This document shows positions 44,475-54,036 of a DNA stretch of 64,000 nt, one piece after another (position 1 is the first letter of the stretch; each line of letters begins with the position of its first letter). Location: contig NC_134516.1 of the NCBI RefSeq assembly GCF_027942865.1, positions 26,777,038 to 26,841,037 on the forward strand. The letters are read 5' to 3'. The position numbers were made by a program, and so were the translations under genes. Origin of the DNA: Odontesthes bonariensis (Eukaryota; Chordata; Actinopteri; Atheriniformes; Atherinopsidae). The notes below the pieces were generated by a model. The model worked only from the letters and a program-made list of their open reading frames with translations, searched no databases and had not been told where the DNA came from.

Positions 44475-44556
44475 GTTGTCGTGGCCGAGAGGTTAAGGCG
44501 ATGGATTAGAAATCCATTGGGGTCTCTCCGTGCAGGTTGGAGTCCTGCCGACAACG
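44475..44556 (+). tRNA. tRNA-Ser(AGA), Ser unit 12
   Basis: C56 to G. Type A flank with a type B-like T arm, a mosaic. Confidence 0.8.
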
Positions 44557-44858
44557 ATAACATTATTGACCCAGGGTTGCGAAAAGTTCATTTGGAAAGA
44601 AGCACAAGTTCCTTAGAACATTTGATGAAATAAATCAAAGGCCAGACGTGTCGTTGATCACATGAACTTCTGCACAGATTGATCTCTGAAGACACAACTC
44701 CTTCCTCTGACCCATTTTGAAGACTGACCATTTCTAACAAACAAAAAATAAGCTTTTTCTTGATCGCCATAACTTAGGTCTGTCTCAGGAGTTGAAGTAC
44801 TTCATGAAAATGATGATTTGTAACCGTTGCATGTCAAAGGTGAACAAGCGTGTATGTC

Positions 44859-44940
44859 GTTGTCGTGGCCGAGAGGTTAAGGCGATGGATTAGAAATCCA
44901 TTGGGGTCTCCCCGCGTAGGTTCAAATCCTGCAGACAATG
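44859..44940 (+). pseudogene. tRNA-Ser(AGA), Ser unit 13, doubtful
   Basis: Acceptor 3' strand AGACAAT instead of CGACAAC, two lost pairs. Type A. Confidence 0.65.
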
Positions 44941-45242
44941 ATAACTTTACTGACTCAGGGTTGCGAAAAGTTAACCTGGAAAGAAGCACAAGTTCCTTAG
45001 ACCATTTGATGAAATAAAACAATGGCCAGACGTGTCGTTCATCACATGAACTTCTGCACAGATTGATCTCTGAAGACACAACTCCTTCCTCTGACCCATT
45101 TCGAAGACTGACCATTTCTAAAAAACAAAAAATAAGCTTTTTCTTGATCGCCATAACTTAGGTCTGTCTCAGGAGTTGAAGTACTTCATGAAAATGATGA
45201 TTTGTAACCGTTGCATGTCAAAGGTGAACAAGCGTGTATGTC

Positions 45243-45324
45243 GTTGTTGTGGCCGAGAGGTTAAGGCGATGGATTAGAAATCCATTGGGGTCTCCCCGCG
45301 TAGGTTCAAATCCTGCCGACAACG
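45243..45324 (+). tRNA. tRNA-Ser(AGA), Ser unit 14
   Basis: Acceptor GTTGTTG gives one G-U; otherwise good. Type A. Confidence 0.9.
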
Positions 45325-45622
45325 ATAACTTTAGTGACTCAGGGTTGCGAAAAGGTAACCTGGAAAGAAGCACAAGTTCCTTAGACCATTTGATGAAATA
45401 AAAAAAAGGCCAAACGTGTCGTTGATCACATGAACTTCTGCACAGATTGATCTCTGAAGACACAACTCCTTCCTCTGACCCATTTCGAAGACTGACCATT
45501 TCAAACAAAAAATAAGCTTTTTCTTGATCGCCATAACTTAGGTCTGTCTTAGGAGTTGAAGTACTTCATGAAAATGATGATTTGTAACCGTTGCATGTCA
45601 AAGGTGAACAAGCGTGCATGTC

Positions 45623-45704
45623 GTTGTCGTGGCCGAGAATGTAAGGCGATGGATTAGAAATCCATTGGGGTCTCCCCGCGTATGTTCAAATCCTGCCGAC
45701 AACG
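45623..45704 (+). pseudogene. tRNA-Ser(AGA), Ser unit 15, doubtful
   Basis: D loop gagaatgtaagg lacks the conserved GG and part of the A box; T52 mismatch too. Type A. Confidence 0.65.
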
Positions 45705-46006
45705 ATAACTTTACTGACTCAGGGTTGCGAAAAGTTAACCTGGAAAGAAGCACAAGTTCCTTAGACCATTTGATTAAACAAAACAAAGGCCAGACGTGTC
45801 GTTGATCACATGAACTTCTGCACAGATTGATCTCTGAAGACACAACTCCTTCCTCTTACCCATTTTGAAGACTGAACATTTCTAACAAACAAAAAATAAG
45901 CTTTTCCTTGATCGCCATAACTTAGGTCTGTCTCAGGAGTTGAAGTACTTCATGAAAATGATGATTTGTAACCGTTGCATGTCAAAGGTGAACAAGCGTG
46001 TATGTC

Positions 46007-46088
46007 GTTGTCGTGGCCGAGAGGTTAAGGCGATGGATTAGAAATCCATTGGGGTCTCCCCACGCAGGTGCGAGTCCTGCCGACAACG
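46007..46088 (+). tRNA. tRNA-Ser(AGA), Ser unit 16
   Basis: T loop TGCGAGT, T55 changed to G. Type A. Confidence 0.78.
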
Positions 46089-46392
46089 ATAACTTTACTG
46101 ACTCAGGGTTGTGAAAAGTTAACCTGGAAAGAAGCACAAGTTCCTTAGACCGTTTGATGAAATAAAACAATGGCCAGACGTGTCGTTCATCACATGAACT
46201 TCTGCACAGATTGATCTCTGAAGACACAACTCCTTCCTCTGACCCATTTCGAAGACTGACCATTTCTAACAAACAAAAAATAAGCTTTTTCTTGATCGCC
46301 ATAACTTAGGTCTGTTTTAGGAGTTGAAGTCCATCATGAAGATGATGAGTTGTAACCATTGAATGTTAAGGGTGAACACACATGTGTATGTG

Positions 46393-46474
46393 GTTTTCGT
46401 GGCCGAGAGGTTAAGGCGATGGATTAGAAATCCATTGGGGTCTCTCCGCGCAGGTTGGAGTCCTGCCGACAACG
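46393..46474 (+). pseudogene. tRNA-Ser(AGA), Ser unit 17, doubtful
   Basis: GTTTTCG acceptor and C56 to G. Type B. Confidence 0.65.
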
Positions 46475-46776
46475 ATAACATTATTGACCCAGGGTTGCGA
46501 AAAGTTAACCTGGAAAGAAGCACAAGTTCCTTAGACCGTTTGATGAAATAAAACAATGGCCAGACGTGTCGTTCATCACATGAACTTCTGCACAGATTGA
46601 TCTCTGAAGACACAACTCCTTCCTCTGACCCATTTCGAAGACTGACCATTTCTAAAAAACAAAAAATAAGCTTTTTCTTGATCGCCATAACTTAGGTCTG
46701 TCTCAGGAGTTGAAGTCCTTCATGAAGATGATGATTTGTAACCGTTGCATGTCAAAGGTGATCAAGCGTGTATGTC

Positions 46777-46858
46777 GTTGTCGTGGCCGAGAGGTTAAGG
46801 CGATGGATTAGAAATCCATTGGGGTCTCTCCGCGCAGGTTGGAGTCCTGCCGACAACG
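46777..46858 (+). tRNA. tRNA-Ser(AGA), Ser unit 18
   Basis: C56 to G. Flank is a hybrid of types A and B (gtccttcatgaagatgatgattt). Confidence 0.8.
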
Positions 46859-47162
46859 ATAACATTATTGACCCAGGGTTGCGAAAAGTTCATTTGGAAA
46901 GAAGCACAAGTTCCTTAGACCGTTTGATGAAATAAAACAATGGCCAGACGTGTCTTTCATCACATGAACTTCTGCACAGATTGATCTCTGAAGACACAAC
47001 TCCTTCCTCTGACCCATTTCGAAGACTGACCATTTCTAACAAACAAAAAATAAGCTTTTTCTTGATCGCCATAACTTAGGTCTGTTTTAGGAGTTGAAGT
47101 CCATCATGAAGATGATGAGTTGTAACCATTGAATGTTAAGGGTGAACACACATGTGTATGTG

Positions 47163-47244
47163 GTTTTCGTGGCCGAGAGGTTAAGGCGATGGATTAGAAA
47201 TCCATTGGGGTCTCTCCGCGCAGGTTGGAGTCCTGCCGACAACG
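47163..47244 (+). pseudogene. tRNA-Ser(AGA), Ser unit 19, doubtful
   Basis: GTTTTCG acceptor and C56 to G. Type B. Confidence 0.65.
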
Positions 47245-47545
47245 ATAACATTATTGACCCAGGGTTGCGAAAAGTTAATCTGGAAAGAAGCACAAGATCC
47301 TTAGATCATTTGATTAAATTAATCAAAGGCCAGACGTGTCGTTGATCACATGAACTTCTGCACAGATTGATCTCTGAAGACACAGCTCCTTCCTCTGACC
47401 CATTTCGAATGACCATTTCTAACAAACAAAAAAAAAACTTTTTCTTGATCGCCATGACTTAGGTCTTTCTTAGGAGTTGAAGTCCATCATGAAGATGATG
47501 AGTTGTAACCATTGAATGTTAAGGGTGAACACACATGTGCATGTG

Positions 47546-47627
47546 GTTGTCGTGGCCGAGAGGTTAAGGCGATGGATTAGAAATCCATTGGGGTCTCTCC
47601 GCGCAGGTTGGAGTCCTGCCGACAACG
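47546..47627 (+). tRNA. tRNA-Ser(AGA), Ser unit 20
   Basis: Good acceptor, C56 to G. Type B. Confidence 0.8.
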
Positions 47628-47927
47628 ATAACATTATTGACCCAGGGTTGCGAAAAGTTCATTTGGAAAGAAGCACAAGTTCCTTAGACCATTTGATGAA
47701 ATAAAACAATGGCCAGACGATTCGTTCATCACATGAACTTCTGCACAGATTGATCTCTGAAGACACAACTCCTTCCTCTGACCCATTTCGAAGACTGACC
47801 ATTTCAAACAAAAAATAAGCTTTTTCTTGATCGCCATAACTTAGGTCTGTCTTAGGAGTTGAAGTCCATCATGAAGATGATGAGTTGTAACCATTGAATG
47901 TTAAGGGTGAACACACATGTGTATGTG

Positions 47928-48009
47928 GTTGTCGTGGCCGAGAGGTTAAGGCGATGGATGAGAAATCCATTGGGGTCTCCCCGCGCAGGTTGGAGTCCTG
48001 CCGACAACG
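47928..48009 (+). pseudogene. tRNA-Ser(AGA), Ser unit 21, doubtful
   Basis: Anticodon loop TGAGAAA: the invariant U33 is G; C56 is G as well. Type B. Confidence 0.65.
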
Positions 48010-48311
48010 ATAACTTTACTGACTCAGGGTTGTGAAAAGTTAACCTGGAAAGAAGCACAAGTTCCTTAGACCGTTTGATGAAATAAAACAATGGCCAGAC
48101 GTGTCGTTCATTACATGAACTTCTGCACGGATTGATCTCTGAAGACACAACTCCTTCCTCTGACCCATTTCGAAGACTGACCATTTCTAACAAACAAAAA
48201 AAAAACTTTTTCTTGATCGCCATGACTTAGGTCTTTCTTAGGAGTTGAAGTACTTCATGAAAATGATGATTTGTAACCGTTGCATGTCAAAGGTGAGCAA
48301 GCGTGCATGTC

Positions 48312-48393
48312 GTTGTCGTGGCCGAGAGGTTAAGGCGATGGATTAGAAATCCATTGGGGTCTCCCCGCGTAGGTTCAAATCCTGCCGACAACG
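48312..48393 (+). tRNA. tRNA-Ser(AGA), Ser unit 22
   Basis: No defect seen. Type A. Confidence 0.93.
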
Positions 48394-48696
48394 ATAACTT
48401 TACTGACTCAGGGTTGTGAAAAGTTAACCTGGAAAGAAGCACAAGTTCCTTAGACCGTTTGATGAAATAAAAAAAAGGCCAAACGTGTCGTTGATCACAT
48501 GAACTTCTGCACGGATTGATCTCTGAAGACACAACTCCTTCCTCTGACCCATTTCGAAGACTGACCATTTCTAACAAACAAACAAAAAAGCTTTTTCTTG
48601 ATCGCCATAACTTAGGTCTGTCTTAGGAGTTGAAGTACTTCATGAAAATGATGATTTGTAACCGTTGCATGTCAAAGGTGAACAAGCGTGTATGTC

Positions 48697-48778
48697 GTTG
48701 TCGTGGCCGAGAGGTTAAGGCGATGGATTAGAAATCCATTGGGGTCTCCCCGCGCAGGTTCGAGTCCTGCCGACAACG
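48697..48778 (+). tRNA. tRNA-Ser(AGA), Ser unit 23
   Basis: No defect seen, canonical TTCGAGT. Type A. A best candidate for function with units 6, 11 and 22. Confidence 0.95.
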
Positions 48779-49078
48779 GTAACTTTACTGACTCAGGGTT
48801 GTGAAAAGTTAATCTGGAAAGAAGCACAAGTTCCTTACACTATTTGATGAAATAAAACAATGGCCAGACGATTCGTTCATCACATGAACTTCTGCACAGA
48901 TTGATCTCTGAAGACACAACTCCTTCCTCTGACCCATTTCGAAGACTGACCATTTCAAACAAAAAATAAGCTTTTCCTTGATCGCCATAACTTAGGTCTG
49001 TCTTAGGAGTTGAAGTCCATCATGAAGATGATGAGTTGTAACCATTGAATGTTAAGGGTGAACACACATGTGTATGTG

Positions 49079-49160
49079 GTTGTCGTGGCCGAGAGGTTAA
49101 GGCGATGGATTAGAAATCCATTGGGGTCTCCCCGCGCAGGTTGGTGTCCTGCCGACAACG
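49079..49160 (+). tRNA. tRNA-Ser(AGA), Ser unit 24
   Basis: T loop TTGGTGT, C56 and A58 both changed. Type B. Confidence 0.7.
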
Positions 49161-49462
49161 ATAACTTTACTGACTCAGGGTTGCGAAAAGTTAACCTGGA
49201 AAGAAGCACAAGTTCCTTAGATCATTTGATTAAATTAATCAAAGGCCAGACGTGTCGTTGATCACATGAACTTCTGCACAGATTGATCTCTGAAGACACA
49301 ACTCTTTCCTCTGACCCATTTCAAAGAGTGACCATTTCTAACAAACAAAAAAAGAGCTTTTTCTTGATCGCCATAACCTAGGTCTGTGTTAAGAGTTGAC
49401 GTACTTCATGAAAATGATGATTTGTAACCGTTGCATGTCAAAGGTGAACAAGCGTGTATGTC

Positions 49463-49544
49463 GTTGTCGTGGCCGAGAGGTTAAGGTGATGGATTAGAAA
49501 TCCATTGGGGTCTCCCCGCGCAGGTGCGAGTCCTGCCGACAACC
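49463..49544 (+). tRNA. tRNA-Ser(AGA), Ser unit 25
   Basis: T55 to G, D stem aaggtgat, discriminator base C. Type A. Confidence 0.72.
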
Positions 49545-49846
49545 ATAACTTTAATGACTCAGGGTTGTGAAAAGTTAATCTGGAAAGAAGCACAAGTTCC
49601 TTAGACCGTTTGATTAAACAAAAAAAAGGCCAGACGTGTCGTTGATCACATGAACTTCTGCACAGATTGATCTCTGAAGACACAGCTCCTTCCTCTGACC
49701 CATTTTGAAGACTGACCATTTCTAACAAACAAAAGATAAGCTTTTTCTTGATCGCCATAACTTAGGTCTGTCTCAGGAGTTGAAGTACTTCATGAAAATG
49801 ATGATTTGTAACCGTTGCATGTCAAAGGTGAACAAGCGTGCATGTC

Positions 49847-49928
49847 GTTGTCGTGGCCGAGAGGTTAAGGCGATGGATTTGAAATCCATTGGGGTCTCCC
49901 CGCGCAGGTTCGAGTCCTGCTGACAACG
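49847..49928 (+). tRNA. tRNA-Ser(TGA), Ser unit 26
   Basis: Loop TTTGAAA, good T loop, G7-U66 wobble as in unit 2, but with type A flank. Confidence 0.92.
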
Positions 49929-50230
49929 ATTACATTATTGACCCAGGGTTGCGAAAAGTTAATCTGGAAAGAAGCACAAGTTCCTTAGATCATTTGATTA
50001 AATTAATCAAAGGCTAGACGTGTCGTTGATCACATGAACTTCTGCACAGATTGATCTCTGAAGACACAGCTCCTTCCTCTGACCCATTTCGAAGAGTGAC
50101 CATTTCTAACAAACAAAAAAAAAACTTTTTCTTGATCGCCATAACTTAGGTCTGTCTTAGGAGTTGAAGTACTTCATGAAAATGATGATTTGTAACCGTT
50201 GCATGTCAAAGGTGAACAAGCGTGTATGTC

Positions 50231-50312
50231 GTTGTCGTGGCCGAGAGTGTAAGGCGATGGATTAGAAATCCATTGGGGTCTCCCCGCGTATGTTCAAATC
50301 CTGCCGACAACG
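50231..50312 (+). pseudogene. tRNA-Ser(AGA), Ser unit 27, doubtful
   Basis: D loop gagagtgtaagg and T52 mismatch, close to unit 15. Type A. Confidence 0.65.
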
Positions 50313-50616
50313 ATAACTTTACTGACTCAGGGTTGCGAAAAGTTAACCTGGAAAGAAGCACAAGTTCCTTAGACCGTTTGATTAAACAAAACAAAGGCCA
50401 GACGTGTCGTTGATCGTATGAATTATTGCACAGATTGATCTCTGAAGACACAACTCCTTCCTCTGACCCATTTCGAAGACTGACCATTTCTAACAAACAA
50501 AAAATAAGCTTTTTCTTGATCGCCATAACTTAGGTCTGTTTTAGGAGTTGAAGTCCATCATGAAGATGATGAGTTGTAACCATTGAATGTTAAGGGTGAA
50601 CACACATGTGTATGTG

Positions 50617-50698
50617 GTTTTCGTGGCCGAGAGGTTAAGGCGATGGATTAGAAATCCATTGGGGTCTCTCCGCGTAGGTTCAAATCCTGCCGACAACG
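50617..50698 (+). tRNA. tRNA-Ser(AGA), Ser unit 28
   Basis: GTTTTCG acceptor but an intact T arm; a recombinant of types B and A. Confidence 0.75.
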
Positions 50699-51000
50699 AT
50701 AACTTTACTGACTCAGGGTTGCGAAAAGTTAACCTGGAAAGAAGCACAAGTTCCTTGGACCGTTTGATTAAACAAAACAAAGGCCAGACGTGTCGTTGGT
50801 CACATGAACTCTTGCACAGATTGATCTCTGAAGACACAACTCCTTCCTCTGACCCATTTCGAAGACTGACCATTTCTAAAAAACAAAAAATAAGCTTTTT
50901 CTTGATCGCCATAACTTAGGTCTGTCTCAGGAGTTGAAGTACTTCATGAAAATGATGATTTGTAACCGTAGAATGTCAAAGGTGAACAAGCGTGTATGTC

Positions 51001-51082
51001 GTTGTCGTGGCCGAGAGGTTAAGGCGATGGATTAGAAATCCATTGGAGTCTCCCCGCGTAGGTTCAAATCCTGCTGACAACG
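51001..51082 (+). tRNA. tRNA-Ser(AGA), Ser unit 29
   Basis: G7-U66 wobble, variable arm ggagtctccc with one changed base; otherwise good. Type A. Confidence 0.88.
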
Positions 51083-51257
51083 ATAACTTTACTGACTCAG
51101 GGTTGCGAAAAGTTAACCTGGAAAGAAGCACAAGTTCCTTAGACCATTTGATGAAATAAAAAAAAGGCCAAACGTGTCGTTGATCACATGAACTTCTGCA
51201 CAGATTGATCTCTGAAGACTCCTTCCTCTGACCCATTTTGAAGACTGACCATTTCTA

Positions 51258-51694
51258 GAGGTTGTCAAATACTGACAGTAGGACACAGACTGGTGCAAAT
51301 TGGCGCTCCCTGTGCGGCGATTGCGCTGTTTGCGCAGCCTGTCATGCTAGCCAAATACGTGGTGGCCAATGGGCAATAATAAACCTTCCACGTAAAACAA
51401 CAACTTGGACACTGCAGAAACGTCACACCACTTTATAAACCATCCGACAATAAAGTCACAAGCCTTACCATCAAAACCATATGCATGGTTCTCACATTAC
51501 TGGCATGGGGACGTTACAAAACAACTTTATAAACAGCATGTCACTTACCTCTTGTCGGTATGCGCACGCATGTGAAACCCCAAAAGAGTCAATGGACGAT
51601 AATCCCATATACAAAACAATTATCTTCTCTAGAAAAACTGCGTTCAAGTATTTAAAACATTACAACAATATATGGTCAAACTTACAAGCGAGAG
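51258..51694. other. Unassigned spacer
   Basis: Starts abruptly at the Ser array break; gcgctccctgtgcggcgattgcgc near 51303 is locally GC-rich. No gene recognised. Confidence 0.4.
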
Positions 51695-51776
51695 GACGAG
51701 GTGGCGGAGTGGTTAAGGCGATGGACTGCTAATCCTTTGTGCTTTGCACGCATGGGTTCGAATTCCGTTCTTGTAG
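51695..51776 (+). pseudogene. Decayed tRNA-Ser(GCT)
   Basis: Same gene as in the 1092-bp array but in opposite orientation, with mispaired anticodon stem (ATGGA/TCCTT) and T stem changes. The downstream flank is the array flank, decayed. Confidence 0.75.
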
Positions 51777-52027
51777 GCTTTGCATGTTGTTTTGTTTGTT
51801 AATATTTATTATTGCATTTATTAAAAGCAGGCTTTTCAAACAATGCTTTTGTTGCAATATTTTTATTTGCTTACACTAGGTTCATTTGGGCGATTGAATC
51901 TATCATGAAGAATTTTGAGTGTGACTTCAAGGTAATGTGAAAGAGCTGTCTTTCTTTCAGTTTGCATCCACCTTTGCCACATCCAGCTGGTAATCATTTC
52001 CTCCACAGAGGACAAAGGAAAGACAAC

Positions 52028-52087
52028 TGGAGAATGCGGGCGTCGATCCCGCTACCTCTCACATGCTAAGCGAGCGCTCTACCATTT
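52028..52087 (-). pseudogene. tRNA-Ala(AGC), 5'-truncated
   Basis: Same family as the array Ala genes, lacking about the first 13 nt. Its loop TTAGCAT gives AGC, the third Ala anticodon in this window. Cut where the Gln/Val block begins. Confidence 0.8.
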
Positions 52088-52106
52088 GTAAATTGACTGT
52101 GGAAGG

Positions 52107-52178
52107 GGTTCCATGGTGTAAAGGTCAGCACTCTGGACTCTGAATCCAGTGATCTGAGTTCAAATCTCGGTGGAACCT
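52107..52178 (+). tRNA. tRNA-Gln(CTG), unit 1
   Basis: 72 nt, GGTTCCATGGTGTAA start, loop CTCTGAA, T loop TTCAAAT, matches vertebrate tRNA-Gln(CTG). Confidence 0.93.
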
Positions 52179-52290
52179 CCAGGTGTGTGCTGTCATGGTT
52201 GCGTTCTGGAAAGTAGATGAGTTGAGTAGGCTAGTCAGTTGTGAAAGGACACCAGAGTGCACGATTCCAGCTGAGAGGATCTGTGGTATG

Positions 52291-52298
52291 TGACGTCA
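52291..52298. promoter_or_regulatory. CRE-like palindrome TGACGTCA
   Basis: Perfect cAMP-response-element core about 220 bp upstream of tRNA-Val. In the second unit and the inverted copy it reads TGATGTCA / TGACATCA, the CpG having been lost. Could bind CREB/ATF; relevance unproved. Confidence 0.35.
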
Positions 52299-52514
52299 CA
52301 CCTCTGTGTTGCTAGTTGAATCTTTTTTGGTTTCCTCTTGCATATTCATTTACGATGCTTCTATTTATCCATGCTCTCCCACAGGAGTGTGTTACAATCC
52401 CACTTCTGACTCAATTTGTTGCGACTCCAAAATCACTTTCCGTGAGCAACAAAATTTGGGAAAACTTACCTCATTCTTTGGCGTCCGGAACACTAGTGAA
52501 TAGGCATGGTTCCA

Positions 52515-52587
52515 GTTTCCGTAGTGTAGTGGTTATCACATTCGCCTCACACGCGAAAGGTCCTCAGTTCGAAACTGGGCGGAAACA
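52515..52587 (+). tRNA. tRNA-Val(CAC)
   Basis: 73 nt, GTTTCCGTAGTGTAG start, loop CTCACAC, good acceptor and T arm. Confidence 0.95.
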
Positions 52588-52807
52588 TTACTTGCTCCTC
52601 CTATATTTATTTCATCCTTGTGTGAAGATGTATGACTGCACGTTAATGATAGCAACATCAACATATTCATAATTATGGATAGGAGGGGAGCTTCATCTGC
52701 TATTCTTGACATGTAAAGTACATTTTTTCAGGTTTTAAAAAGATTTTCCGATGCTGTTGTTTGAAACGGACTTTGGCAAACCCCTAGCTGCTGAGCGAAA
52801 ATGGCAA

Positions 52808-52862
52808 CCTTCCATCAAGGAATCGAACCCTGTTCCTCCGCTTGACAGGCGGATTCTAACCT
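52808..52862 (-). pseudogene. tRNA-Asp(GTC)-like 3' remnant, unit 1
   Basis: Anticodon arm TCCGC-CTGTCAA-GCGGA and T arm CAGGGTTCGATTCCTTG are clear; the D arm and 5' acceptor strand are not recognisable. Confidence 0.6.
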
Positions 52863-53029
52863 TTGACCTTTGAAGAAGATACAGAATGTGTTGCTTGACT
52901 GTCGTGCCAATTCTGAGAATACAAGCTGTAAGAGTATCACTGAAAAATTGACAAAAAAAAATCACGTTGCTAAAATCCTTCCATTGTCGAGCATTTGCAT
53001 GACTGAGAGCGTAAATTGACTGTGGAAGG

Positions 53030-53101
53030 GGTTCCATGGTGTAAAGGTCAGCCCTCATGACTTTGAATCCAGTGATCCGAGTTCAAATCTCGGTGGAACC
53101 T
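53030..53101 (+). tRNA. tRNA-Gln(TTG)-like, unit 2
   Basis: Loop CTTTGAA gives TTG, but the anticodon stem (CATGA/TCCAG) has two mismatches; likely non-functional. Confidence 0.7.
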
Positions 53102-53437
53102 TCAGGTGTGTGCTGTCATGGTTGTGTTCTGGAAAGAAGATGAGTTGAGTAGGCTAGTCAGTTGTGAAAGGACACCAGAGTGCACGATTCCAGCTGAGAG
53201 GATCTGTGGTATGTGATGTCACACCTCTGTGTTGCTAGTTGAATCTTTTTTGGTTTCTTCTTGCATATTCATTTACGATGCTTCTATTTATCCATGCTCT
53301 CCCAAAGGAGTGTGTTACAATCCCACTTCTGACTCAATTTGTTGCGACTCCAAAATCACTTTCCGTGAGCAACAAAATTTGGGAAAACTTACCTCATTCT
53401 TTGGCGTCCGGAACACTAGTGAATAGGCATGGTTCCA

Positions 53438-53510
53438 GTTTCCGTAGTGTAGTGGTTATCACATTCGCCTAACACGCGAAAGGTCCTCAGTTCGAAACTG
53501 GGCGGAAACA
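53438..53510 (+). tRNA. tRNA-Val(AAC)
   Basis: Same as the Val gene one unit earlier except one anticodon base, loop CTAACAC. Confidence 0.95.
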
Positions 53511-53730
53511 TTACTTGCTCCTCCTTTATTTATTTCATCCTTGTGTGAAGATGTATGACTGCATGTTAATGATAGCAACATCAACATATTCATAATTATG
53601 GATAGGAGGGGAGCCTCATCTGCTATTCTTGACATGTAAAGTAAATTTTTGCAGGTTTTCAAAAGATTTTCTCATGCTATGGTGTGAAACGGACTTTGGC
53701 GAATCCCTAGCTGCTGAGCGAAAATGGCAA

Positions 53731-53785
53731 CCTTCCATCAAGGAATCGAACCCTGTTCCTCCGCTTGACAGGCGGATTCTAACCT
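53731..53785 (-). pseudogene. tRNA-Asp(GTC)-like 3' remnant, unit 2
   Basis: Same partial structure as in unit 1. Confidence 0.6.
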
Positions 53786-53948
53786 TTGACCATTGAAGAA
53801 GATACAGAATTTGTTGCTTGACTGTCGTGCGAATTCTGAGAATACAAGCTGTAAGAGTATCACTGAAAAATTGACAAAAAATCACGTTGCTAAAACCATT
53901 TCATTGTCAAGCATTTGCATGACTGAGAGCGTAAATTGACTGTGGATT

Positions 53949-54020
53949 GGTTCCATGGTGTAAAGGTCAGCACTCTGGACTCTGAATCCAGTGATCCGAG
54001 TTCAAATCTCGGTGGAACCT
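53949..54020 (+). tRNA. tRNA-Gln(CTG), unit 3
   Basis: Complete and well paired; the unit is cut 16 bp further on. Confidence 0.93.
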
Positions 54021-54036
54021 TCAGGTGTGTGCTGTC

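Larger units (their letters stand above)
39950..51257 (+). repeat. Array of 29 tRNA-Ser units, about 384 bp each
   Basis: All tRNAs on the plus strand, spacing 380-387 bp. Two flank types alternate irregularly: type A (gtacttcatgaaaatg ... gaacaagcgtgtatgtc) and type B (gtccatcatgaagatg ... gaacacacatgtgtatgtg). 27 genes have anticodon AGA, two TGA. Many carry defects, listed one by one. The first unit is partial and degenerate (39950-40240). Confidence 0.95.
52088..54036. repeat. 923-bp repeat with tRNA-Gln, tRNA-Val and tRNA-Asp-like remnant
   Basis: Two full units (period 923 bp) and the start of a third, cut by a hAT-like element at 54037. In each unit Gln and Val are on plus, the Asp-like piece on minus. 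Confidence 0.88.

Noticed and set aside
16793-51257. Regularly spaced repeats resembling a CRISPR array
   Set aside because: Repeat units are 1092 or 384 bp and contain tRNA genes; no short repeat/unique spacer pattern, and the DNA is eukaryotic.
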